Part shown: one piece after another, positions 24,381-34,582 of the stretch
Position numbering within the stretch: position 1 is the stretch's first letter
Layout: each line of letters opens with the position of its first letter
Source of the DNA: Raphanus sativus
Taxonomy: Eukaryota > Streptophyta > Magnoliopsida > Brassicales > Brassicaceae
Reading direction: 5' to 3'
Length of the DNA: 64,000 nucleotides
Assembly (NCBI RefSeq): GCF_000801105.2
Contig: NC_079516.1
Span: 44,496,908 to 44,560,907 of the forward strand
The notes under the pieces: generated by a model
What the model saw: only the letters and a program-made list of their open reading frames with translations
Told to the model about the DNA's origin: nothing
Databases searched by the model: none
Made by a program: the position numbers and the translations under genes

Positions 24381-26938
24381 TCACTGCTGCTTGCATTCCG
24401 GTGGCCTCTCACCTTGTTGACCTTCTGCCAGTTGACTTCTTCCAGACTTCTGTTCACAGAGAAAAGAAGCCTCATGTTATAAACAGCCCTTAAATAATCA
24501 ACAAGAAAGAGATGCTAAGGTCGAGATTGAGTGATTTTTAAGACCTTGTGCTCAGCTGATGACTGCAACAAAACAAAGACAAGACACCATGAATCAGCAT
24601 TCCCACGTTTTTAGTCTTATATAAGAGAAACAACAAGTAAAGACCGTTTTAACCGCATAGTAATAGTATACCTTCTTTCCGCTCTTCTTTCCTTGCTCTT
24701 CCTCTTCGTCCTCATCATCCTCGTCCTCTTCCTCTTCATCATCTTCCTCGTCCTCCTCATCATCATCTTCATCAATCTCATCATCATCATCCTCCATCTC
24801 AAGGTCATCTTCGTCTACAGCTTCACCAGTGAACCATGACACAGCATGCGAGATGATTTTCTCTTTAATTGTTGATCTACATGATAGACAGTGTATAGAT
24901 TCAGATCCTACAACTGTGTATTAAATAGTAAAGACCATCAAAGATTCAAGTAGAAAAGTACATACCCAATATCATAGTCGTGCTCCATTTGACCTTGGAG
25001 TTCTTCAGCCTGTGCAATAACAAATTATCAGGTTGACACAACGCATTCTTAAGTGCTAAATAAAAAAAAAACTGCTTTTGAGGATGGCCATACCAATTCA
25101 TCATCAAGATCATCTTCGTCCTCAGGAACTTGAGGTGGATTGAAGAAGTTGAAGAAACTCTCACAGTCCTCAGTCTTGGTGATTGGCTTTGTGTTTTTGG
25201 ATCCCTTCTTCGGCTTCTTTTTAAGGATCTTCTGAGTCAAACATTTTCCAGGATACCACTCAATCTCCGTCCTGAACAATAGTTAACAATCAATGAGACT
25301 CCTTTGTCTTGAGAAACGAAAAACAACAACAAATCAAATACATGATAAAGAGGCAAAAGATCATACCCGATAGCCTTCTCGAGGATAGGCTCATCTTCAT
25401 CAATCATGTGATATGTCTTGGTCAAGACAGTGTTCTTGAAGTAAGGGTTCTCATCGAAGAAAAACTCAAGCTTGAACCCTTTCGGCTCTTCAACCTTGTT
25501 CCACTTGATATCCTTAAGATACTTAAGAGCACCTTCATCTTTCTCAGTTATCTAAGAATCATGGGGAACAAAAAAACAAACACATCAACATAAAAGGGAA
25601 TCTTCTTTTCACAAACGAAAAGAAAAAGGAGTAACGAACCTCTTCAGCAGTTATTTCATTGTTCTTCAGTGCAATAAGCCAGAAATCAGGTACTCCTTTC
25701 TCTGCAGAAAAGAAAAACAGATGTTCATCAAATATGATTTCACCATCATTGGAAGGAGCTAAATACATAACCAGAATTGAGGGTAAGTAATTGATAACAC
25801 ACCTTCAGCAGCTTTATCTTCTCCCTGTTCTGTTTTTACTTCTTCAGGTGCACCTTCAACTTCAACCACACCGTTGACAATCTCATAACGCTGTATGTGA
25901 TCATCCCATTAGAAAAGCCAAAAACAAACCATCAATATAAGAGCATCTCCAACCTATTTCTATTTTTACCTCTATAATAGCATTTATAGGTGAAATTGCT
26001 CCAACCCACCTCTATTTCTTCCTCTATAATAGAGATCTCTATTTTTTCCTCTATTTATAGAGGAAGAAATAGCATTCCTCTATTTTTTTACTCTATAAAA
26101 TAGAGATTGCTATTTTAGAGAAATACATTGGAGCATATTCCACCTCTATTATAAAGTTCCTCTATTTTAGAGATGAAAATAGCAAAATACATTGGAGATG
26201 GTCTAAGTTATATAATCAGACGACAGAGACAAGTCTTGTTGTAACAAGTTAGAATCTAAAGATATCATTATATATTTATTTATTTATGTTACCTTGGTAT
26301 AAAAAGGCTGATACAACTTTTGATACTTAGCTTCAAGAGCTGCCCTCTCCTCGAAAAACTTAGCTTCAATTTCATTATGTTGGTTCTGAAGATGTAAAAA
26401 AAAAAAAACAAAAAAGGAATCAGATAATACTTGGGAGTTCCACCAAAAAGGAATCAGATAATTAGACTCAAACCTGAATCTCTCTTAGAGCCTCGACACG
26501 CTTCCTGACAGCGGGAGTCAAGTTCTCAAGGACATCCGAGTGTTGTCCAGCCAAATTCTGCAACTTGTTCTGCAACATCATCACCCATAAAAACAACAAT
26601 CAAAATCAAAAGATGCAGACACGACAATCCTCTCAAACCAAACCAAAAGTCTGTTGCTTGAAACCATTCAAACTAAAAGGTCCATTGCTATAAATCAATC
26701 TTAGCTAAATCAATAAGAAAAAGAAAAAACAAAAATGTTAAAAGTCTTTAAAACTGACCTTAAGAGCATTGACAAGGCCTGCACGATCCTCCACGTTAAG
26801 AGCTAACAAAGCAAAAACATTAATTTCTCAGTAAATCTTAGAAGAGAAAACAAAAGGAATCAGGAGGCGTTGTTCGAGGTATATAGATAGATACATACCG
26901 GCGGTGAGATCGGACATGTTCAAGTTGTCGTTGCTCAT
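24381..26938 (-). CDS. NAP1;2: Nucleosome assembly protein NAP1;2
   Basis: Histone H2A-H2B chaperone shuttling between cytoplasm and nucleus, with roles in nucleosome assembly and somatic recombination. Twelve exons give 373 aa: 26899-26938, 26759-26802, 26474-26569, 26293-26385, 25803-25890, 25640-25701, 25367-25551, 25094-25271, 24966-25009, 24672-24876, 24545-24562, 24381-24449. It starts [13 protein letters not shown]. Order: N-terminal dimerisation helix ([20 protein letters not shown]), NAP core ([31 protein letters not shown]), then a long Glu/Asp tail after [17 protein letters not shown]. The C-terminus CKQQ is a farnesylation-type box, as in Arabidopsis NAP1 proteins. The 18-base exon (SSAEHK) lies between two short introns. 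A Harbinger MITE lies in the intron between 25890 and 26293 without touching splice sites. Confidence 0.95.
25941..26203. mobile_element. PIF/Harbinger-type MITE in a NAP1;2 intron
   Basis: Ends GAGCATCTCCAA and TTGGAGATGGTC are imperfect inverted repeats, flanked by TAA on both sides (25938-25940, 26204-26206). The interior repeats CTCTATTTT/ATAGAG palindromes and does not code. Confidence 0.78.
26398..26452 (+). repeat. Short duplication with filler in a NAP1;2 intron
   Basis: AAAAAGGAATCAGATAAT occurs twice, separated by about 16 bases (ACTTGGGAGTTCCACC). It resembles the micro-insertions elsewhere but the insert itself lacks a clear A tail, so a templated double-strand-break repair is equally likely. 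Confidence 0.4.
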
Positions 26939-28506
26939 CTTCTTCTGGCGGAGGAAACGGAGTGTGAAACCCTCTTTAAAAAAACCCTAGAGAGAGCGGC
27001 GGAGAGACGATTTTAATTAAATTAAATAGAAAAAAAAAAAGGAATGAAATGAGAAATGAGTAGACCGAAATATTTGGGCACTTTTTATAAGCCGTGGCAG
27101 TCTGTTTTTTCGTAGTGATTTGATTTTATCGGGGGAAAAACGTAAATCAGTGTTGGGTTCATAATACGCACACACAAGGCCCAAAACCTAATATTTAAAA
27201 CCCACAATCTCTAAATAAATAAGATGCAGCTAGATTTTTCTCCTATGCTTTTTTCGGTGAAAAAAAAAACTTATTTTACAGTCTTTTGAGAGAACTGCTT
27301 TTTAGTTAACTAGTTCGTTCGATTCATGATGGTCAGGCTGCACGTCCTGAGATCCTGGAGAAAACGGATAAAATCTTCTTTGCAAAGAAGAACAAGATAC
27401 TCGAACACAATGTCGACTTGGTATGTGATTGCCTCAAGGACATCCCCTGCGTCATCTGTCCCAAGAAACCTGACTCTTGCACTTATCTATTGGTAAAACT
27501 TCTATAACCATACACTTCTAAACCTGTAGTTTGTTAAAGTGGTGATTCAGATTGATGATATAGGAACACATTCTCATATTAGTCTTGATGATGTAGCCAA
27601 TTTCACTTACTGTAGACAAAACTGGAGCTCTCATTGTTGGAGGATATCAAAGATGACACTGATTTCTGCGTGAACCTGGCTAAAGAAGAAAACCTGGTGT
27701 TTCTGTAGAATTTCAAAATTTACTTATAAACCGAAATGCCCCCTACTTTAATTTTCAATAACGATTGATACGCTTAACGAGCAATATAATGGCCCATGGA
27801 GAAAATAATCTCAGTCGGACACCGATTAGAAGACGTTGTTAACTTATTGTAGTAATCAATGACAAAGTCGGTAAAGTAAATTAACACTTTCACGTCATTT
27901 TTAGTTGGACTATTAGAGTGACAAAATTAAACAAAACCACTCTCAAAATCATCTAAAATTAATGAGAGGTGTTGCAAATTGTTGACCGGAATAAGAGGTG
28001 TTGCAGATTTTTCATCAAAACGTACAGAATAAATAAATTGTTTGAAAAAAACATTGTTTTAACAAGATGATCATAATCATATAACATTAGACAAATATGA
28101 AAACGAAACTACTTCTACAAACATGATAATTACTTTATTAAAACCTAATTGATGTTAAAAATGAAACAGATGAGTAATAACCAAAAACTATATAAAACAT
28201 TCATATCCTTTTAGTCAAAAAGAACATTCATATCCTAATTAACTAGTAATTTAGAATATGTTAAAAACTTAATAATCACTCACTCATAGCACTTTCAATC
28301 TAAAGAACTCATCTATAATAGCATATCTATATTATTTTTATTAATTTTCTTTTGCTACACAATCACAATAATAAATTAAGAGACTCGATCACACCCACAC
28401 ACAGACAAATAATGATAAAAAAGAAGTATAAACTAAATCGAAACCGTCGAGCTTACTTAAACGCATTAAACCCACAAAAAAGTTTGATTATCTTAAGCAG
28501 ATTTGC
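26939..28506. other. Intergenic between NAP1;2 and the DUF3511 gene
   Basis: Holds the NAP1;2 promoter, an aminotransferase fragment (27333-27708) and AT-rich DNA with a small imperfect tandem AGAGGTGTTGCA motif (27960-28010). The casein kinase gene expected from Arabidopsis (At2g19470) was not recognised. Confidence 0.5.
27333..27708 (+). pseudogene. Tyrosine aminotransferase-like gene fragment
   Basis: Two exons, 27333-27492 and 27616-27708, with a GT-AG intron encode a C-terminal piece resembling plant tyrosine/nicotianamine-type aminotransferases: EILEKTDKIFFAKKNKILEH, VCDCLKDIPCVICPKKPDSC, and TKLELSLLEDIKDDTDFCVN ending NLVFL then TAG. The catalytic lysine region lies upstream and is absent, and the last roughly 40 residues after NLVFL are missing. 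The fragment is in frame but too short to work. The retained intron shows a DNA-level copy, not a processed one. There is no aminotransferase in the Arabidopsis neighbourhood. Confidence 0.75.
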
Positions 28507-28836
28507 TTAGTTGAGCAACTTGCTGCATTTATCTTTAACCCACTTGAAGCTTTTTCTGAAAGAGCCTTTAAGCTTACCTTCAACTGTATAAGCTCTGTAA
28601 CTCACAACTCTCTTCTTCCTCTTTATATCTGGATCCACGAATCCCCATGAAGAAGATGAAGATTTTCCTTTCTTCTGATTCGGGTTATCTTCGGGTATTC
28701 GGGTCGGGTGATCGGTGTAGGAAGTGCTGTAAGACCTGAGATCTTGCATACCATTACCACCGAGTGAATCTGGACCGTCGTATCTCCGGTCTGACGTTCT
28801 TCCGTCACCGTACGATCTGGATCTGAAGTCTTCCAT
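28507..28836 (-). CDS. DUF3511 protein (At2g19460-like)
   Basis: Single-exon 109-aa protein. A variable, serine/arginine-rich N-terminal half (MEDFRSRSYGDGRTSD) is followed by the conserved DUF3511 region near residues 65-109, with WGFVDPDIKRKKRVVSYRAY then VEGKLKGSFRKSFKWVKDKC. Basic, no signal peptide, no membrane segment. Function unknown. Its place after NAP1;2 agrees with Arabidopsis order. The frame is intact and the ATG is the first in frame. Confidence 0.88.
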   Translation of the reverse strand: MEDFRSRSYGDGRTSDRRYDGPDSLGGNGMQDLRSYSTSYTDHPTRIPEDNPNQKKGKSSSSSWGFVDPDIKRKKRVVSYRAYTVEGKLKGSFRKSFKWVKDKCSKLLN

Positions 28837-29331
28837 ATTGGTCGTATACGAAGAAAGTGAAGGTGGGGATGGGAGGTTTTGTAATAAAAGTTGGCGAAAG
28901 GCTTTTTGGTCTTGTTTCTTTCTTTTACGAGAAGTAAAGAATCTTTTGTTTGATTTTTTCTTTTATTAGTTTCTTCATACCTTTGAATGAATACTTCTAC
29001 TTCTACCGCTATTATCTTTCGAATACTTATAATAAAATTATCTGAAAGAGAAATAAAACTGAATTAGAACTTGATTTGAACCTCTCCACAAATATTTGAT
29101 TTAAATTATGTTCAACGTAAATTTATGAATAGTTGGTTTTATTAAATAATTCCATGTATATTTTTATGTTTTATAATTTACATATAAAGTATAATATATT
29201 ATTTTACAATATTGATGTTTGATAATAATTTCGTTTATTTGTACATAATATTATATTAAAAAATATAATTTGATCTAATTGTACTATTAATATATTAATA
29301 TGTTGTTTTTGTTAATTTATTTTAAAACTAA

Positions 29332-29560
29332 GAAAACATATTTTTTTTTGATTAACCAAGGGATGATCTCAAAGGCTTTCTAGGCTCAAAGACTAATTCC
29401 CCTGAAGTCGACGGCAATCCACATATTCTTGCGATTTAACGCTAGTCCCGGTGGCCAAGCGAAATCGAACTCAGGACGGAAACTCCAGCTGGAGTCCCTT
29501 TACACTAGGCCAAGACAACTACTGTGTAGCTTAGTGGACGGTTAGCATTGAAAACATATT
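29332..29560 (-). mobile_element. tRNA-derived SINE with 11-bp target duplication
   Basis: On the minus strand the body has a box-A-like TGGCCTAGTGTAAAGGG and box-B-like GAGTTCGATTTC, typical of RNA polymerase III promoters in tRNA-derived SINEs, and ends TTGGTTAATC plus an A run. GAAAACATATT flanks it exactly (29332-29342 and 29550-29560). Body about 200 bp. Confidence 0.82.
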
Positions 29561-29710
29561 ATTTTCACATTAGTTTTCTATGAATTATTATTTTATAATA
29601 TTTTATTTTCTTAAAAATTTTATATTTGACTAAACCAAATAAAATAAAACTATATTTTAATTTTGTTTTATATAATATATACTATATATTTCAGTTTATA
29701 TTTTTATTTT

Positions 29711-30177
29711 TACCACAAAGAAACAACAACCATTGAAATTAATTAATTTAAATTTATTTTAAATATAATGGCAAAATCTGTAAATAAAATGAAATACAAA
29801 AATGAAGTAATTAATTTATTATAAATGCAACAACTAAATGAATAAATAAAATAAAGTATTTAATCTGCTATTTATATTTCTAAACAATTTTAATTTATCA
29901 TATTATATATTTTTAAACAATACCAAAAATATTTTAGTTGGTGTTTTTACCACAAAGAAATAACAACCACTGAAATTAATTAATTTATATTAATTTAAAT
30001 ATAGTGACAAAATTTGTAAATAAAATAAAATACAAAACGAAGTAATTAATTTATTGTTAATACAACAACTAAATATATAAATAAAATGAAGTATTTAATA
30101 TCTTATTTATGTTTCTAAACAACTTTTATTTATCATATTATCTATGTTTTAAAACAATACCAAAAATGCTTTAGTTT
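29711..30177. repeat. Two-copy tandem repeat, about 237 bp period
   Basis: Copy 1 begins TACCACAAAGAAACAACAAC at 29711, copy 2 TACCACAAAGAAATAACAAC at 29948. Both contain matching landmarks (GAAATTAATTAATTTA, CAACAACTAAAT, CAATACCAAAAAT) in the same order. AT-rich, non-coding. Confidence 0.8.
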
Positions 30178-31063
30178 TAATAATATAGATTTATATGTAA
30201 ATAATACTTAACTAAATACCTAAAACTATTTAATAAATATAAATAAATACAATAAAAGACTGACAAGTCAACATGAGGCGCTGAGTCAGATGCAGCTGTA
30301 GCCAAAGTCGGTGGAACGTACAAATTAATTTATTTTTAACTGAATTTCTCTGTTTGACCAATATCTCCACGTGATCTTCACGTGATCCCTTTTGATCATT
30401 TTTTGCCTTTGAATACCAATATTTTTTTGTTTGTTAAATTCCTTTGATACAGTTACCTGTAATAGCATTGATTATCTGATGACTTGATGTCAGTTTGTTA
30501 AGGTTATTTTAATCAACTAAGTCATGTTTCATTTCTCTGTTTTAAAACGTTTTATTGGTCTTCATCTAACTTAGAGTTCCCCTAATCATATGATTAAAAA
30601 GATATGTAAACAGATTTTTAGGTGTATATATATAAGTACAAAAGTCAAGATCCAAATTTAAGACGCCGTCAACTTCACCAGTGGTATCTGTTTATTTGTG
30701 TTAGGTTTTTAAAATAAGAGAACTACATAGTAGCCTTTAAATAGAGTTAGTTACAAAAGCTGCAAGCTTATAATAACTTGTCCATGATTTGCAAGAAAGC
30801 TCGAGACAACTAATTTGGTTACTCTTAGACCATCTGCAACGGGAATCCGTTGAAAATCCTTAGCATATTAACCTAGGCAAATTTAATTAAAATAATATTA
30901 TTTAAACTAAATAACTTAAGGATCAATCCGTAACTAAGGAATTTAAGGATTTGATCCTTAGGACAGCTGGCAGCTTGAGAGCCCTTTGTCTCTTCTCTCT
31001 CTTTTGCCGTAGTGTTCTTGTTCCTGTAAAAGCTTCAGACTTTTGAGTTCTCCTGCTTCTGAT

Positions 31064-31285
31064 CGAGTTCTTTTGAGTCCTTGTCTCTGGCTTTCTTCTT
31101 CTTCCTCCTCCCCGGGCAAGTCCTCTGATTCTTCAACAGGAAAACAAGATGGACTCCTCTGGTACAAAGACTCTGGCCACCACCTACTCGGTGAGTTCTC
31201 AATGGCGGCTGTTCAGGCCAACAACCTTCTCGAGGATCATAGCCAAGTTGAGTCTGACCCTTTGAGTACACTTGATTCAGCAACG
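31064..31285 (+). pseudogene. PP2C clade-D first-exon fragment
   Basis: Translation gives [60 protein letters not shown] and PLSTLDS, closely matching the N-terminal part of Arabidopsis clade-D protein phosphatase 2C (At5g66080-type). Homology stops just before the first catalytic DGHGG motif, so the fragment has no phosphatase activity. It is fused directly to unrelated sequence and then to the isopropylmalate dehydrogenase pieces. Confidence 0.8.
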
Positions 31286-31460
31286 ACAGCTGCTAAGTAT
31301 CAATCTGGTTATTATTCAAAATCCCCTTCAATTTCAGTTTCATTTTTTTCATTTTTTAGGCTCAAAGTTTCTGTCTTTAGGGTTGAATTGGGTTTCTGTT
31401 TATATCTGATTGAAAGTTAAGAGTTCCCTTTGTTGTTAGGAAAGTCTGACCCTTTGAGGA

Positions 31461-32235
31461 GCTGCTTTGGATTTGGTTGGAGTGCCTTTGCCTGAGGACA
31501 CCATCTCCGCTGCTAAAGACTCAGATGTTGTGCTTCTTGGAGCCATCAGAGGGTCTCTTTTCCCACTAACGCTGCCTCTACTCTTTTCTTGTTTCTGTGC
31601 TGGAAAAAAGTAAAACTTTGTGGTAATGATTTCAGGTATAAATGGGATAAGAATGAAAAACATCTGAAGCCTGAGACTGGGTTACTTCAACTTCGTGCCG
31701 CTCTTAAAGTCTTTGCTAATCTCAGACCTGCTAATGTTCTTCCACAGGTAACCCATCTTCTTCTTAATCTCACGAGTTCTTGGTAGCTTGTAGTTTCGTT
31801 TCCTGTTTGAAGCTCAAAATGTTTTTTCTTCGTTTCAGTTAGTGGATGCTTCGACCTTGAAAAAATCCTCGCTCCTATTTCTATATTAATGCAATTTTCT
31901 CTTATGCAGGCCTCGATTTTATGGAGGAGACGAGTAACAGCATTAGCCTCTGAATATCCTGATTTTGAGCTGTCACATATGTATGTTGACAATGCTGCAA
32001 TGCAGCTTGTTCGTGACCCTAAACAGGTACGCTTATATATTTGCCAAGTAAGCTAGCTCAGCGCCTTGATGTGGGAGCTTTGTTGGTCCTAACAATGGTT
32101 TGATCGTTTCTTAAAATGCAGTTTGACACCATTGTCACAAAGAACAATATGATCACGTCTGAACAAAGACATGTGCTGTTTATTACAGGGACCTGGACTC
32201 TTTGAACCAATACATGGTTCTGCACCTACGTTAGA
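31461..32235 (+). pseudogene. 3-isopropylmalate dehydrogenase (leucine biosynthesis) gene fragments
   Basis: Pieces in genomic order: 31461-31552 ([20 protein letters not shown]), 31636-31747 ([29 protein letters not shown]), 31839-31865 (LVDASTLKK), 31910-32026 ([36 protein letters not shown]), 32122-32155 (FDTIVTKNN) and 32189-32235 (GPGLFEPIHGSAP). Introns are kept between several exons. The exons between LVDASTLKK and ASILW, holding the MIVRELTGG/Arg-Tyr catalytic region, are deleted, as is the FGDILSD metal-binding segment, and the end is missing. It cannot encode an enzyme. Closest to plastid IMD genes such as At1g80560. Confidence 0.88.
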
Positions 32236-32549
32236 GAGAGGTCAGAGACTTGGAAGATAACTCTTTTTTTATTAGCTAGGTAAGATTTTTTTGAACATTT
32301 AGTTAGATTACAATATTTTGCTCTCGGTAAAACCGTATAAGTAAAGGTCATCATCTTCGCTTCCAAACAGAACAGCAGCTAAGTTTGTAACATGAATCTC
32401 ATTTATTTGTGAATATAAGGACTCCTCAATGGAGTCCACCATTGGACTCATTTTTTGATTTAAAGTCTTTAACTATTCAATTAAAAAAAAATATAGTAAA
32501 ATAATAGCTAAGGACTACTTAATGAAATCCACCATTGTGGATGCTCTTA

Positions 32550-32822
32550 GAGTGTGATTGAATGTCATTTATAGAGTAAACATTTAAAGAGAAAAAGTAT
32601 TTACTCTTGGCTACTCCAAAAAATCACCAATCAAGTGACACATGTTTTCACTTATTTCCTCTAGTTACTATTCAGATGGAGAAAAATCAAGACACATATT
32701 TACTCTCACATACATTAGAGTAACACATTTACTCTAGTTTTTGCTCTTTCCCACTTTATTTTTTCATCTCTTTTTCATCTATTTAATTTTTTCCATTTAC
32801 TCCAAAATAACCAATGACACCC
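32550..32822. mobile_element. MITE with GGGTGTCATTGG-type ends, TTA duplication
   Basis: Left end GAGTGTGATTGAATGTC; the right end reverse-complements to GGGTGTCATTGGTTA. TTA flanks both sides (32547-32549 and 32823-32825); the left TTA is also the right duplication of the Pack-type element, so the two lie back to back. The interior has several TTTACTC motifs and is non-coding. Confidence 0.55.
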
Positions 32823-33129
32823 TTAATCTAACTTAAAAAGAAAAATGGTTGCCAAAAAAAGTTACCACCGATCAACGCAATTTGTTTTCAAACTTTTCAT
32901 ACAATCATCATGCATCGATTTACGACATTTTTTTGTCTTTTTCTTGTTAAAATATCTACTAGACTACTAGTAAAAGGTTCTAATAGACTTGGTCTAACGG
33001 CAAGTTTCCAAAAACAGAAAAAAACAAGAAATAGAAACCCATTTGTTCTTTTTCCTGTTATCAGTATTTGTGACCGAAATTAAAAACTATATTATTATCA
33101 ACATTGTTTTTACCGTTATTAGTCTATTA

Positions 33130-33329
33130 GACCATCTTTATTGGTGAGATTTGGAGAATTCCTTAAGAGGAGGGGAACCACGAAATGCAGGGACCGAGGA
33201 AGAAAGAGAAGGGAAAATCCTTTAATTAAAGGACATCCCTTAACCATTTCCCGACCAAAAAAAAAAAAAAAAAAAAGCTTAAGTCCCTTAACGGAGGGAC
33301 TTTTCCAAGTACTTCCAATAATGATGCTC
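33130..33329. mobile_element. PIF/Harbinger-type MITE
   Basis: Ends GACCATCTTTATTGG and CCAATAATGATGCTC are near-perfect inverted repeats, flanked by TTA (33127-33129 and 33330-33332). The interior contains a T/A run (33258-33277) and TCCCTTAA/TTAAGG motifs. Length 200 bp, non-coding. Confidence 0.75.
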
Positions 33330-34582
33330 TTAGATCTCATTTCATCTATTCCCTTTCTCTTGCAGTTGTATTTTTTTTGGATACAGATTACAAATAAATC
33401 ATTGATATTGAAGTAAGTGAAATGATGGTACTGGATACAAAGAAAACGACAATGATAAAATCCAAGGAAATAGCAATGGTGGAAACTGGGAAAACAGATG
33501 AAGTGGTGGTCGCAATGATCAAAGAAAAAATGGCGGTTGGAGATACATAAAAAGTAATGATCTTTTGTATCAGAGGTTAATATTGTCATGGTGGTTGTAG
33601 CTATGACAGTGGTGGATGACGAGATGGAAATACAAAAGAAATAATAATGTTATGGAATAATAAATCAAATATAAAATGGAATGAAACTGACTAAATATTA
33701 TAATATATTAAATAAATTATCAAACGGTCTAAAAACTATATTATATATGTATAAAATTAACAAATAGTATAGAACTAAATTTTACAATAATGCTATTGGG
33801 CTGAGTGAGATGATGGTTGAGGAGGAATTCGTGGTGGTAGAAACGAAATATGAAGCCGATGTTAAAAATTTAGTGGGGATCGTGATGGCTACTATCATGG
33901 TAGCTGAGTTATGGATGTAGTTATGGAAAAGCTAATAGTGATTACGAAACAGGTGGTATGATATTAGATACAGAGAAAAAGTGGGTTTTGAAGAAAAGGT
34001 GGTTGATAGGAAAGAGGCACTGATAAATACCAAAGACAATAAAAATTATGAATTTAGTGATGGTGAGCTAGCAGAAGTCGGGCGATGGTGATGTTTATGA
34101 AAGAAACGACGGTGAGCGAAGACTAATCTAGAATGTATTGTAATAACAATAGAAACATTTTATTTTTTGGTTAGATAGTTAATTATGGTTTATTTTTTGG
34201 TTACCTAATCTAATATCTCAAATTCTCAACCTTACTTTTCTTTATGGGCTTGTTAAAGACGAGAAATAGCAGATCCAGATCGAGATCCAGTGACTGGTAC
34301 AAAGAAAAACACAACTTTTCAAGTAAGAGGAGAAAGAAGAAACAAACCTTGTGTGATACTTGTTAGACTGTGTTAGACAACACTTAAAAAAATAAAATCA
34401 GCCTTTACAAGGAAATTAAGACTCTGTTTATCTGTGTTTCAGTATGTATAAATTTTTACAAATTTCAGCTGCGTTGATACTAGGAAAACCTATTAAGCTC
34501 TAGGTAAACAAACAACACTACGGCTTTCGAGACTTATGATGATTACACGAGTTAAATTTTAATCTAATCTAGTGCTGCTTAC

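Larger units (their letters stand above)
28837..30827. other. AT-rich intergenic, 5' of DUF3511 gene
   Basis: Contains the SINE at 29341-29549 and the 237-bp tandem repeat at 29711-30177. A Helitron-like 5' start (minus strand A|TCTATATTATTAAAACT, near 30191) flanks the tandem repeat but no matching 3' end was found. The TAG1 gene (At2g19450) expected here is absent. Confidence 0.5.
30828..32546 (+). mobile_element. Chimeric Pack-type element with PIF/Harbinger-like ends carrying two host gene fragments
   Basis: Left end GACCATCTGCAACGGG; right end reverse-complements to GAGCATCCACAATGGT, an imperfect inverted repeat of the Harbinger MITE style seen at 25941 and 33130. TTA flanks both sides (30825-30827, 32547-32549). 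CCTTAG/CTAAGG motifs occur just inside each end. The 1719-bp interior contains a PP2C clade-D exon fragment (31064-31285) and pieces of 3-isopropylmalate dehydrogenase (31461-32235), both on the plus strand, with introns retained. No transposase. Retained introns point to DNA capture and not retrotransposition. The end repeats are short and diverged, so the boundaries are the least certain part. Confidence 0.68.

Noticed and set aside
24617..24842. Acidic/methionine-rich tandem-looking frame as a separate small gene or satellite.
   Set aside because: It is the Glu/Asp-rich tail exon of NAP1;2 and its frame-shifted shadow.
29341..29549. A degenerate tRNA gene suggested by box A and box B motifs.
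   Set aside because: The A tail, length and target duplication show a SINE, and the anticodon arm does not fold as a tRNA by eye.
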